From: WHSW01 sp963742205
Lineage (GTDB): Bacteria; Actinomycetota; Thermoleophilia; Solirubrobacterales; 70-9
NCBI GenBank assembly: GCA_963742205.1
Contig: CAVUKZ010000005.1
Span: 1 to 64,000 of the forward strand
Reading direction: 5' to 3'
Length of the DNA: 64,000 bases
Below the pieces are notes generated by a model. It had not been told where the DNA came from. It was given only the letters and a program-made list of their open reading frames with translations, and searched no databases. This document shows, piece by piece, positions 26,943-35,383 of this stretch. A program made the translations under genes and the position numbers. Numbering within the stretch: the first letter of the stretch is position 1; every line of letters begins with the position of its first letter.

Positions 26943-28463
26943 GTGAGGGGGGTCTCGGTTCGACGTTTGATCATTGCGCTGGTCGCGGGTGGGGCCTTGC
27001 TCGGGCCGGCGGGGAACGCGGCGGCCGCCGCGCCGGCGATCCCGTGGCACAAGTGCACCGAGTCCGCACAGCGTGGCTTTCAGTGCGCCAAGATCCGCGT
27101 GCCGCTCGACTACGAGCGGCCGCGCGCGGGCGAGATCAAGCTCGCCCTGATCCGCCACCGCGCGAACGATCCGGGACGGCGCATCGGCACGCTCTTCTAC
27201 GAGCCCGGCGGGCCGGCCGTGCCGGGCACGGACTTCCTGCCCGCCCTGGCTTTCGATGGTTTCCCGGCCGCGGTGCAGGCGCGGTTCGACATCGTCAGCT
27301 GGGACCCGCGCGGGGTGGGCGCGAGCACCGCGGTGGAGTGCTTCGCCAGCCAGGATGCCGAGGACCGCTTCTTCGCCGGATCGCCGACGCGCAACGTCGA
27401 GGGCTTTCCGGTTGGGCAGGGCCAGATGACGACCTGGATCGACCACTACCGCCGCTTCGGGGAACGCTGCGAGCGCCGCAACGGCCGCCTGCTCACACAC
27501 GTATCCACGCTTGACACCGTCCGCGATCTCGACCTGATGCGCCGGCGAGCCGGCGAGCGCAAGCTGAACTTCGTCGGCACGTCCTACGGGACCATCGTCG
27601 GCGCCGTCTACGCGAACGTGTTCCCCGCCCGCGTACGGGCGATGGCGCTCGACGGGGTCCTCAACCCAAGCGGCTGGTCGCACGCGCAGATCCCGAGAAA
27701 CGGCGGCCGCTTCCTCTCCGGCGGGCTGCGCTTCAAGTCCGACGTCGAAACGGCAGCGACCCTCAATGCCTTTCTCGACCTGTGCGGAAGCACGGACACC
27801 GCGCACTGCGCGTTCTCGGCCGGGAGCCCGGACGCGACTCGACAGAAGTTCGCCGAGCTGCTGTCGCGGCTGCCCGTGGAGCTGACGGCCGGGCAAACGA
27901 CCTACGCGGGCGCGACCTCGGGAACGGTCCGCGCGCTCTACGTGTTGGCCAACTGGGGGGCTCAGGCGGTCGCCCTCCAGCAACTGTGGGAGGGGGGACC
28001 GGCGGCCGTCCCCCCACCGGCCGGCCGCGGGGAGGAGCAGGAGATGGCGATCGCCTGTGGGGAGGTTCCATCCCCGCCGGCCAGCGCCTTCCCGGCCCTC
28101 GACGCCTTCGCACAACAGCGCTCCGGGGTGGTCGGGCCGTTTTGGGCCTGGGACTATGAGCCCTGCTCCACCTGGCCGGTGCGAAGCGCCCACCGCTACA
28201 CCGGGCCGTGGAACCACCGCACGGCGACCCCGGTGCTGGTGATCGGCAACACCTTCGACCCCGCCACCCCGCTGCGCGGAGCGGTCGCGATGTCGCAGAA
28301 ACTCGGCCGGGCGCGCCTGCTCACGATGGACGGCTACGGCCACACGGCGCTGCTCAATGCGAGCGCCTGCGTGAACCGATACGAGGGTCGATATTTCGTC
28401 AGCGGGGTCCTGCCGCCGAAGGGGACCACGTGCGCGCAGGACGCGGTCCCGTTCGGCGACTGA
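26943..28463 (+). CDS. Secreted TAP-type alpha/beta hydrolase, third copy, intact
   Basis: A 506-residue exported hydrolase related to the genes at 3509 and 21508, but more diverged and with an open frame. Signal peptide VRRLIIALVAGGALLGPAGNAAA; then CAKIRVPLDYERP, YEPGGPAVPGTD, VSWDPRGVGAS, nucleophile elbow GTSYG, acid in GNTFDPATPL and histidine in GYGH. The C-terminal TAP-like domain carries cysteines (NASACVN, GTTCAQD) expected to form disulfides. It probably clips short peptides from protein N termini outside the cell. It shows neither the promoter nor the leader shared by the other two copies. Confidence 0.9.
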   Translation: MRGVSVRRLIIALVAGGALLGPAGNAAAAAPAIPWHKCTESAQRGFQCAKIRVPLDYERPRAGEIKLALIRHRANDPGRRIGTLFYEPGGPAVPGTDFLPALAFDGFPAAVQARFDIVSWDPRGVGASTAVECFASQDAEDRFFAGSPTRNVEGFPVGQGQMTTWIDHYRRFGERCERRNGRLLTHVSTLDTVRDLDLMRRRAGERKLNFVGTSYGTIVGAVYANVFPARVRAMALDGVLNPSGWSHAQIPRNGGRFLSGGLRFKSDVETAATLNAFLDLCGSTDTAHCAFSAGSPDATRQKFAELLSRLPVELTAGQTTYAGATSGTVRALYVLANWGAQAVALQQLWEGGPAAVPPPAGRGEEQEMAIACGEVPSPPASAFPALDAFAQQRSGVVGPFWAWDYEPCSTWPVRSAHRYTGPWNHRTATPVLVIGNTFDPATPLRGAVAMSQKLGRARLLTMDGYGHTALLNASACVNRYEGRYFVSGVLPPKGTTCAQDAVPFGD

Positions 28464-28505
28464 GCTCACGTCCGTCGCGCCACCGGGACCGCAACACCGC
28501 GCCGC

Positions 28506-29439
28506 TCAACGTGGCGCGCCCGACGCGTAGGCGGCCCTGAAGCCCTCGCGCCAGCTCGGCGTAGCGAGGCTCCCAGCCCAGCTCGCGCTTGGCCTTGGCG
28601 TTGGAGGCGCCGCGGGACTCCGTCGACATCATCACCACGGCTTCGCCGGCGAACAGCCGCGCGAGCCAGCGGGGGAAGTGGCGGGGCGGCTTGGCGCCGA
28701 GCACCTCCGCGAGCACGGGCAGCCACTCGCGCACCGCGGCGGGCTCGTCGTCGACGACGTTGTACACGCCCGCTTCGCCGCGCTCGAGCGCGAGCACGGT
28801 CGCCGCCGCGGCGTCCTCGAGGTGGATCCACGACCAAACGCCGGCTCCGTCGCCGACGATCGGGAACTGACGCTTGCGGACCGGCTCGAGGAGCCCGTCG
28901 TTGGCCGCGCCGTAGAAGGTCCCGTAGCGGAGCGCGACACCGCCGGCTTCGGTCACGGTCTCGTCGAGGCGGCGCATTGCGGCAAAGGCCTCGCGGGCCG
29001 CCGGCACCGGGGCGGGGTCGAGCGGGTCGTCCTCGCTCTTCACCGGCCCGCCCTCACGCGCGTAGCGGGCGGGGGCGTAGCTCTGGGCGACGAAGCGGTG
29101 CACGCCCGCCTCGCGGCCCGCGGCGAGCAGGGCGTCGGTCCCCTCCGTCCGCAGCCTGCTGGTCTGCGCGAAGGTGCGGTCGAAATGCTTGAGGTCGCTC
29201 ACGTTCGCCAGCGCGGTCGCCTCATGGATGATCGCCTCGGGCTCGGCGGCCAGGACGGCCTTGCGCACGGCGCGGCGGTCGAGAATGTCGAGCGCGATCG
29301 GCTTGCCGCCGAGCTCACGGATGCGTTGAGCGTTCGCGGGCGTTCTGGTGGTGCCGATCACCTCATGTCCTGCGTCGATCAGCTGGGGAACGAGCCGCGT
29401 TCCGATCGCACCGCTCGCTCCTGCAACTAGGACTCGCAT
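28506..29439 (-). CDS. NAD-dependent epimerase-type SDR, frameshifted at the C terminus
   Basis: An extended SDR (atypical NAD-dependent epimerase/dehydratase). The motif MRVLVAGASGAIGTRLVPQLI binds NAD(P). Next are ALDILDRRAVRKAVL and EAIIHEATALANVSDLKHFD; VAQSYAPARYAREGG replaces the usual YxxxK site, as in some reductases of the group. The literal frame runs over the end of the convergent hydrolase gene. Removing one base near 28545 gives the normal end GFRAAYASGAPR with a stop at 28506. The ATG at 29439 has AAAGGAG upstream. It is divergent from an ECF41 sigma factor gene. Known ECF41 neighbours include epimerase and oxidoreductase genes, so it is a likely partner of that factor. Confidence 0.83.
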
Positions 29440-29452
29440 GATGTCTCCTTTC

Positions 29453-29479
29453 GGTCACATCGACTCGATCTCGGGGGTC
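29453..29479 (+). promoter_or_regulatory. Candidate ECF41 promoter
   Basis: GGTCACA at 29453-29459 and GGTC at 29476-29479 are 16 bases apart, close to the consensus I recall for ECF41 factors, TGTCACA-N16-CGTC. It points at the ECF41 gene itself and lies between that gene and its divergent epimerase-type neighbour. Confidence 0.5.
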
Positions 29480-29515
29480 TAGTGCTATGACCCAATGGAA
29501 CGGAGGAACGTGACG

Positions 29516-30397
29516 ATGGATGACCGTGACTGGCTGGCGGAGCGCTTCGAGGAGCACCGGACCCACCTGCGCGCGGTGGCCTACCGGATGCTCGGTTCGC
29601 TGAGCGAGGCTGACGACGCCGTCCAGGAGGCGTGGGTCCGGCTCAACCGCTCGGATGCCGACGAGATCGAGAACCTCGGCGGCTGGCTGACGACCGTGGT
29701 CGGACGCGTGTCGCTCAACATGCTGCGTTCACGCAAGTCGCGGCGCGAGGAACCGTTCGCCGTGCACCTCCCCGAGCCGATCGTCGACAGCGCCGACGGG
29801 ACCGACCCCGAGCACGAGGCGCTGTTGGCGGACTCCGTCGGGCTCGCTCTGCTGGTGGTGCTCGAGACGCTGAGTCCCGCGGAGCGCCTCGCGTTCGTGC
29901 TCCACGACATCTTCGCGGTGCCCTTCGACGAGATCGCGCAGACCCTCGACCGCTCCCCCGAGGCGGCCCGCCAACTGGCCAGCCGGGCCCGCCGACGCGT
30001 GCGGGCTGAAAACACCGTCCCCGACGCCGACGTGGACGCGCAGCGAGAGGTCGTCGAGGCCTTCCTCGCGGCCGCGCGCGAGGGGGACTTCGACCGGTTG
30101 GTCGCGGTCCTCGACCCCGATGTCGTCCTGAGGGCCGACTTCGGCACCGCCGGATCGCGCGAGGTCCGGGGGGCGACCGCGGTCATCGGCCAGGCCAAGT
30201 TCTACTCGGAGTTCGGGCTCGCCATGAAGCCGGCGCTCATCAACGGCGCGGTGGGACTGGTCACGACGCGGAACGGCCGGCCGTTCTCGGTGGGTGCGTT
30301 CACGGTGCGCGGCGGACGAATCGTCGAGATGGACTGGCTCGCCGACCCCGCCCGCCTGCGCGAGCTCGACCTCACGCCGTTGGAGATTCGCGAGTGA
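29516..30397 (+). CDS. ECF41-type RNA polymerase sigma factor (SigJ-like) with C-terminal SnoaL domain
   Basis: An alternative sigma factor with region 2 (LRAVAYRMLGSLSEADDAVQEAWVRL), region 4 (LSPAERLAFVLHDIFAVPFDEIAQTLDRSPEAARQLASRARRR) and a C-terminal SnoaL-like domain (about residues 180-290) that modulates activity in the ECF41 group. A small ligand or redox signal, rather than an anti-sigma factor, is thought to control this group, and no anti-sigma gene is seen here. The ATG at 29516 is preceded by GGAGG at nine bases. The stop overlaps the GTG of the next gene (GTGA), so the two are translationally coupled. An ECF41-like promoter upstream suggests autoregulation. Confidence 0.9.
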   Translation: MDDRDWLAERFEEHRTHLRAVAYRMLGSLSEADDAVQEAWVRLNRSDADEIENLGGWLTTVVGRVSLNMLRSRKSRREEPFAVHLPEPIVDSADGTDPEHEALLADSVGLALLVVLETLSPAERLAFVLHDIFAVPFDEIAQTLDRSPEAARQLASRARRRVRAENTVPDADVDAQREVVEAFLAAAREGDFDRLVAVLDPDVVLRADFGTAGSREVRGATAVIGQAKFYSEFGLAMKPALINGAVGLVTTRNGRPFSVGAFTVRGGRIVEMDWLADPARLRELDLTPLEIRE

Positions 30398-30948
30398 CGC
30401 CCGCCGCCTCACGAAAAGTCGTTCTCTACTCCCTGCTGTCTCTCGACGGCGTTGCCGAGGAGCCGGGAGACTGGCTCGCCGACGGCGGGCCGGAGGTGAT
30501 CGACAACCTCGGCGGGATCATCGAGACGCAGGACGACGTCCTGCTTGGCCGCGGCACGTATGACTACTGGGTCGGGTACTGGCCGACGTCGGAGATGGAA
30601 CCGTTCGCCAGCTTCATCAACGGGGTGCGCAAGCACGTGGTCACGTCGTCCGAGCCCGACGAGAGCTGGGCGAACTCGACCCTGGTCGGCGAGTCCGTCG
30701 TGGATTACGTCGAGGGCCTGAAGGGCGGGTCCGGCGGGGACATCGGGATCCACGGCAGCATTTCGCTCGCGCAGTCGCTGCTCGCCGCGGGCCTGATCGA
30801 CGAGCTCCGGCTCGTGATCGCGCCGACGCTCGCCGGCGGCGGCCGGCGGCTGTTCACCGACGGCGGGGATCCCGAGCGACTCGCGCTCGAGGACGTCCGT
30901 CGCAGCCAGGCTGGGACCCTGTTCGTCACGTACCGCCGCTCGGGCTGA
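30394..30948 (+). CDS. Dihydrofolate reductase-family protein (RibD C-terminal fold)
   Basis: A 184-residue RibD_C/DHFR-like reductase. Landmarks are VVLYSLLSLDGVAEEPGDW, DDVLLGRGTYDYWVGYWPT, KHVVTSSEPDESWANSTLV and DIGIHGSISLAQSLLAAGLIDELRLVIAPTLAGGGRRLF. It is a relative of the protein at 14820-15389. The GTG start overlaps the stop of the ECF41 sigma gene by four bases, so it should be made with it and is a candidate member of its regulon. The substrate is unknown. Confidence 0.87.
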   Translation: MTPAASRKVVLYSLLSLDGVAEEPGDWLADGGPEVIDNLGGIIETQDDVLLGRGTYDYWVGYWPTSEMEPFASFINGVRKHVVTSSEPDESWANSTLVGESVVDYVEGLKGGSGGDIGIHGSISLAQSLLAAGLIDELRLVIAPTLAGGGRRLFTDGGDPERLALEDVRRSQAGTLFVTYRRSG

Positions 30949-30964
30949 CGGCGCCGAACGATCC

Positions 30965-31356
30965 TTATTCGAACCGGGCCTCGATGTTGGCGAACTCGCG
31001 CTTCAACGACTCGTACTGGCTTTCGAACAACTCGTCAGGCATTTCGGGAGCTTGGAACATCGTGAACGAGTACGCCGTGCGTCCGTCCGAAAGCTCGATC
31101 GCTCGCGTCGGGAATACCGCCATCTGGTCCGGCGGCTGGGCCGGCGATCATGTCGATCACGCCGGTGTTCTCGTCGGCGCGGATCTCGAACCGGAACTCG
31201 CCCAGGTTGTTGACCACCGTGTAGCCGGCCTCGTCATGGCGCAACTCACGCGCGAACTCCGTCGCCCACTCGGGCAGGTTCTCGATGTCGGCGAGGTAGC
31301 CGAAAGACCTCGCCCTTTGAGGCGGTGAGGACAGTGGTCACGGTCTGGCTTCTCAT
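30965..31356 (-). CDS. SRPBCC (START-like) family protein, two frameshifts
   Basis: A ligand-binding or cyclase-type START-fold protein of about 130 residues, read by joining three frames. It begins MRSQTVTTVLTASKGEVF, then GYLADIENLPEWATEFARELR, the strands GYTVVNNLGEFRFEIRADENTG, and ends AYSFTMFQAPEMPDELFESQ...EARFE. The shifts are an extra base in TTT (31303-31305) and one in CCC (31138-31140), both short homopolymers. The ATG overlaps the stop of the upstream MarR gene (ATGA), so the two are translationally coupled and the protein is probably a target or helper in the MarR response. Confidence 0.72.
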
Positions 31357-31811
31357 AGGTCGCTTACCTCCTTGAGGTCGATTGCAAGCTGGCGCGCCCG
31401 CCGCGCGCCCAGGGCTCCCACAACGAGCTCGTCGAGATCGCGCAGGACACGCTCGGCGATGGGGCGAAAACTCAGAGCGCGGTCGGTGAGGAAGATGCAT
31501 GTGGCCCGGCCGTCGTGGGGGTCGGTTTCGCGCCGCACAAGACCGTCGCGCTCGAGCAGCCTGACCATGGTCGTCATCGTCTGCTTGGCCAGCCGGGCGC
31601 GGCGAGCGAGCTCTCCCATTCGCAGCCCGTCGTCCTCGAACAGGGGAAGCAGGAGCGAGCCGTAGGCCGGCCGGACCTCGCCGTAGCCGCGCTCGCTGAA
31701 ATGGGCGTAGAGGAGCTCGTTCCAGCGCTGGGATGCCTTAGCCAACAGGAACCCGAGGTTGGCTCGGGTCGCCTTGCCGGGCGCGGCAGGCTGGACGGTG
31801 GTGCGGTTCAT
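31353..31811 (-). CDS. MarR-family transcriptional regulator
   Basis: A winged-helix regulator of 152 residues. The recognition core is MGELARRARLAKQTMTTMVRLLERDGLVRRETDPHDGRATCIFLTDRA, with the usual wing DPHDGRA. The N-terminal helices (NLGFLLAKASQRWNELLYAHFSERGYGEVRPAYGSLL) form the dimer interface and ligand pocket. It directly precedes and overlaps an SRPBCC gene. A perfect inverted repeat abuts its start codon, so it probably represses itself. The divergent flavoprotein gene at 31920 is a second possible target. Confidence 0.9.
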   Translation of the reverse strand: MNRTTVQPAAPGKATRANLGFLLAKASQRWNELLYAHFSERGYGEVRPAYGSLLLPLFEDDGLRMGELARRARLAKQTMTTMVRLLERDGLVRRETDPHDGRATCIFLTDRALSFRPIAERVLRDLDELVVGALGARRARQLAIDLKEVSDL

Positions 31812-31833
31812 AATAGTCTTATATCAGACTATT
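31812..31833. promoter_or_regulatory. MarR operator overlapping a leaderless promoter
   Basis: AATAGTCT-N6-AGACTATT, a perfect 8-bp inverted repeat, touches the MarR start codon. It contains TATAAG on the minus strand (31818-31823), placed so that transcription would begin on the ATG. Confidence 0.65.
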
Positions 31834-31919
31834 TTCCTAGACCTCGTTGGGAGCGCGTCCACCCGGACGAAGGTCTGGTCGACACGCGCCGACCCGCGCC
31901 AACCGATAGGACTTCCGCA

Positions 31920-33671
31920 ATGGCAGGGCCTGACGTGGAACGCCTCTCACGACGCCGCCTCATCGCGTCCGGCGCCGCGCTGGCCGGGGCCGCCGCCGGC
32001 TGGAACTCGAAGCTGTGGTCGCCGAGCGCGGCCACCGCGGCGGGCACGGCCGCGCCGCGAGGATTTCCGCGGGACATCGTCGTCGCCCGGCAGCGATTCG
32101 AGAACTGGGCGCAGGCGATCGAAGTCGACGGCGTCTGGACCTGTGCCCCGCGTACGGGAGACGAGGTCGTCGCCGCGGTCAACTGGGCGTGGCGGCACGG
32201 ATACCGGGTGCGGGCGCTCGGTCATGCCCATACCTGGTCGCCGCTCGCCCTGGCGCCAGGGTGCGAGCGCGCAGCGCGTTCTGCTCGTCGACACGACGCA
32301 GCACCTGACCCGGATGCGCCTGGCCCGCTCCGGTCCGCGCGCCGTCGTCACGCAGACCGGCGCCGCGATGGAGGACGTGCTCGAGTTCCTCCAAGCCGGC
32401 GGCCTCGGCTGGGTGGCCCACCCGGCCCCGGGGGATCTGACGATCGGGGGCGTGCTTGCGATCGACGGCCACGGCACCGCGATTCCTGCGCACGGTGAGC
32501 GTCGGGTGCGCGGAGAGACCTTCGGCTCGGTCAGCAACCTGATCCTGTCGCTCAAGGCGGTCGTCTGGAGCGAGCGCCGCCGCCGATTCGTGTTGCGGAC
32601 GTTCGAACGCGACGATCCGGCGTGCGCGAGCCTGCTGACGCATCTCGGGCGGGCCCTCGTGACCAGGGTGACGTTGCGCGCCGGGCCGCTGCGTCATCTG
32701 CGCTGCGTCAGCCTCACGGACGTCCCCGGCGACGAGCTGTTCGCGCCCCCCGGATCCTCGGGCAGGACCTTCGCGAGCTTCCTCGAGGGGAGCGGCCGGG
32801 TCGAGGCGATCCTCTATCCGTTCACCGACGCGCCGTGGCTCAAGGTCTGGACCGTGAGCGCCGAGCGGCCGGCCGGCTCGCGCGAGGTGACGAAGCCGTA
32901 CAACTATCCGTTCTCCGACACGCTCACCGACGCCGAGCAGGAGGAGGTCCGCCAGCGGATCCTGTCCGACCCGAGCGAGGCGGTGCCGCTCGGGCAGGAG
33001 TCCTACGCCGACACCGTCGCGGGGCTGGCCAGCGAGAGGTCCGGGGACATCTGGGGAGCGGCGAAGGATGTGTTCCTCTACGTACGGCCCGCGACCCTGA
33101 GGGTGACCGCGAACGGGTACGCGATCCTGACGAGGCGCCGCGACGTGCAACGCGTGATCAGCGAGTTCGTCGCCCGCTACCGGGAGGTCGTGGCGGCTTA
33201 CCGCGCCCAGGGCCTGTATCCGCTGAACATGCCGCTCGAGATCCGCGTCACCGGGCTCGACCATCCGCGCGACGTCGGGGTCGACGGCGCCCAGCGCGCG
33301 CTGCTTTCCGCGCTCGCCCCTCGAGCCGACCATCCGGGCTGGGACGTGGCGGTGTGGCTGGACATCCTGTCGTTCCCCGGCACCCCGGCCGCCGACCAGG
33401 CCTACCGCGACATCGAGCGCTTCCTCTTCGCGAACTACCGGCCTCCCTATGCCACGGTCCGCCCGGAGTGGTCGAAGGGCTGGGCCTACACCGAGCGCGG
33501 CGCATGGACGAACCAGCGGATGATCAGGCGCACGATCCCGCGCTCCTTCGGGGCGCCCGCCGCAAGCATGAAACGTGGAACGCCGCCGTGCGCACCCTTG
33601 ACCGGCTCGACCCGCACGGCGTCTTCACGAGCCCCCTCCTGCGTTCACTGCTGCGCGAGCGCCCGGACTGA
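31920..33671 (+). CDS. VAO-type FAD oxidase related to type II cholesterol oxidase, frameshifted
   Basis: An exported flavoprotein oxidase of about 580 residues. The ATG at 31920 gives a Tat-like signal (LSRRRLIASGAALAGAAAG). The FAD domain begins FPRDIVVARQRFENWAQAIEVDGVWTCAPRTGDEV. The segment RALGHAHTWSPL has H104 where type II cholesterol oxidases bind FAD covalently. APGDLTIGGVLAIDGHG and a cholesterol-oxidase-type substrate domain follow. Two shifts: an extra T near 32262 (GGGTGCG for GGGCG-like reading) and one base short in the GGGG run near 33552; the true end is LLRSLLRERPD at 33671. Other hydroxyl-bearing substrates are possible, so the sterol assignment is by family only. Confidence 0.78.
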
Positions 33672-33693
33672 GCTGCCAAACCGTCTACAGCGC

Positions 33694-33722
33694 TTGACAG
33701 CGTCCGGAACGTGGGTTAGACC
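33694..33722 (+). promoter_or_regulatory. Sigma-70-type promoter of the SLATT/TIR cluster
   Basis: TTGACA at 33694-33699 and TAGACC at 33717-33722 with a 17-base spacer, one of the best promoters in the window. Transcription would start near 33729, some 24 bases before the ATG at 33753, with GGGAGGG just ahead of that ATG. Confidence 0.7.
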
Positions 33723-33752
33723 AACTCCCAGCGAGTTCCCTCGGGAGGGCTC

Positions 33753-34235
33753 ATGGACGAGCAGCGGACGGACGAGCGAGCGACCGCTGCGCCCGGCGAC
33801 GGCGCGCTGGTGGCCGCCTCGCCGGCCTGGGATCGGCTCGAGCAGCAGATCGCGTGGTACGACCGCGAGAGCACCCAGAGCCAGCGCTGGTTCAAGGGCC
33901 TGAAGATCGTCCAGATCGTCACCGCGGCGGCGATCCCGGTCGCGGCCGCCGCCTCGGCGCCCCTGACGCTGCTCGGAGCGGGCGGCGCGCTGATCGTGGT
34001 GCTCGAGGGCCTGCAGCAGCTGCAGCAGTACCAGGAGAACTGGATCACCTACCGGTCGACCTGCGAGCGGCTGCGCGCGGAGCGCTACCTGTACCTCAGC
34101 CGGGCCGGCCCCTACGCGGCCGGTGGCGCCGAAGCTGTGCTCGCGGCACGGGTGGAGGGACTCGTCTCACAGGAGAACGCCGCCTGGGTGGCGAACCGCG
34201 AGGACGCCGGCCACGAGACGGACGCCGACGGATGA
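33753..34235 (+). CDS. DUF4231 / SLATT-like small membrane protein
   Basis: First gene of the proposed conflict operon. The 160-residue protein has a cytosolic helix (PAWDRLEQQIAWYDRESTQSQRWFKGLK), two adjacent membrane helices (IVQIVTAAAIPVAAAASA and LTLLGAGGALIVVLEGLQQL) and then a conserved cytosolic helix pair (YQENWITYRSTCERLRAERYLYL). This matches DUF4231 and the SLATT group, thought to form pores or channels as effectors in immune systems, often next to nucleotide-based sensors. The stop overlaps the ATG of the following TIR gene (ATGA), which argues for a joint function. Expected role: membrane effector or anchor; this is inferred from the family. Confidence 0.8.
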   Translation: MDEQRTDERATAAPGDGALVAASPAWDRLEQQIAWYDRESTQSQRWFKGLKIVQIVTAAAIPVAAAASAPLTLLGAGGALIVVLEGLQQLQQYQENWITYRSTCERLRAERYLYLSRAGPYAAGGAEAVLAARVEGLVSQENAAWVANREDAGHETDADG

Positions 34236-35377
34236 CGCCGGAAGCCGGCTCGCGGTCCGAGCTGCCGGAGCCGAAGGTGTTCATCAGCTATCGGCGCGAG
34301 GAGACCGCCGCCTACGCAGGGCGACTCTATGACTCAATGGCCGCCGAGTTCGGCGACGCCAACGTGTTCATGGACGTCGACCTCGCCCCGGGGATCGACT
34401 TCGTCGAACGGATCACGAATGCGGTCTCGGCCTGCCACGTGCTGATCGTCGTGATGGGGCCGCGCTGGGCCACGGTCACCGACGAGGACGGCGGGGTTCG
34501 GATCGCCGACGCCGAGGATTTCGTCCGGCTCGAGGTGGGCACGGCCCTGCGCCGCGACGACGTGACCGTGATCCCGGTCCTCGTCTCGGGAGCGCGGATG
34601 CCCGACGGCGATGACCTGCCGTCCGATCTGCGGCCGCTCACCCGGCGCAACGCGCTCGAGCTCACTGACGGGCGCTGGCGCGACGACGTCCGGCGGCTGC
34701 TGGGCCGGCTGAAGGAACTGCTCGCCGGGACCACGGCGATCCACGAGACGGTGGTCCCGCACCGCAACGGAGGCGCCGCCGCCGAGCCCGCGGCCGCGGC
34801 GGCGCCGGCGAGAGCCGCCGCCCAGGTCAGCCCGGTGAGGATCGTGGTTGAGGGAATCCTGGTCGCGGCAGTGATCGGGCTGGTGGCGGGCGGGCTCGCA
34901 AACGCGCTGCCGGACAAGCTCTCCAACCCCGACCAGGTGCTCAAGCGCATGGCGACGTGGATGCCGGTCGCGCTCGGGATCGCGATCTGGCTCACGGTCC
35001 GCTTTGGCCAGCGGTCCATCGCCCGCAACATGCTGCTCGCGCTCGGGATCGGCGCGGTCGCGTCCGCGCTCGCCGGCGTGATCTCGTATTACCCGGAGCA
35101 AAAGCCCTCCGAACTGGCGGTCACGGTGCCGGCCTATGCGGTCCTGGGCGCCGGGATGGGTGGGCTCATGGGCCTGCTCTGGGTGCCGCGGCGCCCCGGA
35201 ACAGGACTCGGCGCGGGGATCGCCGGAGGCGTTCTCGTCGGCCTCGTCGTTCCCGTGGGCAGCGACGTGCCGACCCTGCTGGTCGCCATCCGCGCCGTGA
35301 TCATCATCAGCGTCACCCTCGGCGCGCTGCTGTGGGCGGACTCCCAAGCGACACGGGCGGCCCGCGCTTCGCCCTGA
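34232..35377 (+). CDS. TIR-domain protein with multi-helix membrane C terminus
   Basis: TIR domains in bacterial defence are NADases or signalling nucleotide makers. Here the TIR domain occupies about residues 14-150. It starts VFISYRREETAAYAGRLYDSM and has MDVDLAPGIDFVERI; E101 in FVRLEVGTALRR sits where catalytic TIRs have their glutamate. An alanine-rich linker (about 160-195) leads to five or six hydrophobic segments from about residue 198 to 370 (for example VVEGILVAAVIGLVAGGLA, AVIIISVTLGALLWA). So the enzyme is probably membrane-held with the TIR in the cytosol. It overlaps the SLATT-like gene by four bases and lies six bases before the next TIR gene. Confidence 0.88.
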   Translation: MTPEAGSRSELPEPKVFISYRREETAAYAGRLYDSMAAEFGDANVFMDVDLAPGIDFVERITNAVSACHVLIVVMGPRWATVTDEDGGVRIADAEDFVRLEVGTALRRDDVTVIPVLVSGARMPDGDDLPSDLRPLTRRNALELTDGRWRDDVRRLLGRLKELLAGTTAIHETVVPHRNGGAAAEPAAAAAPARAAAQVSPVRIVVEGILVAAVIGLVAGGLANALPDKLSNPDQVLKRMATWMPVALGIAIWLTVRFGQRSIARNMLLALGIGAVASALAGVISYYPEQKPSELAVTVPAYAVLGAGMGGLMGLLWVPRRPGTGLGAGIAGGVLVGLVVPVGSDVPTLLVAIRAVIIISVTLGALLWADSQATRAARASP

Positions 35378-35383
35378 GCCGCG

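Noticed and set aside
31879..31912. TCGACA and TAGGAC as a promoter for the cholesterol-oxidase-like gene
   Set aside because: The spacing is 22 bases, too long for a sigma-70-type promoter.
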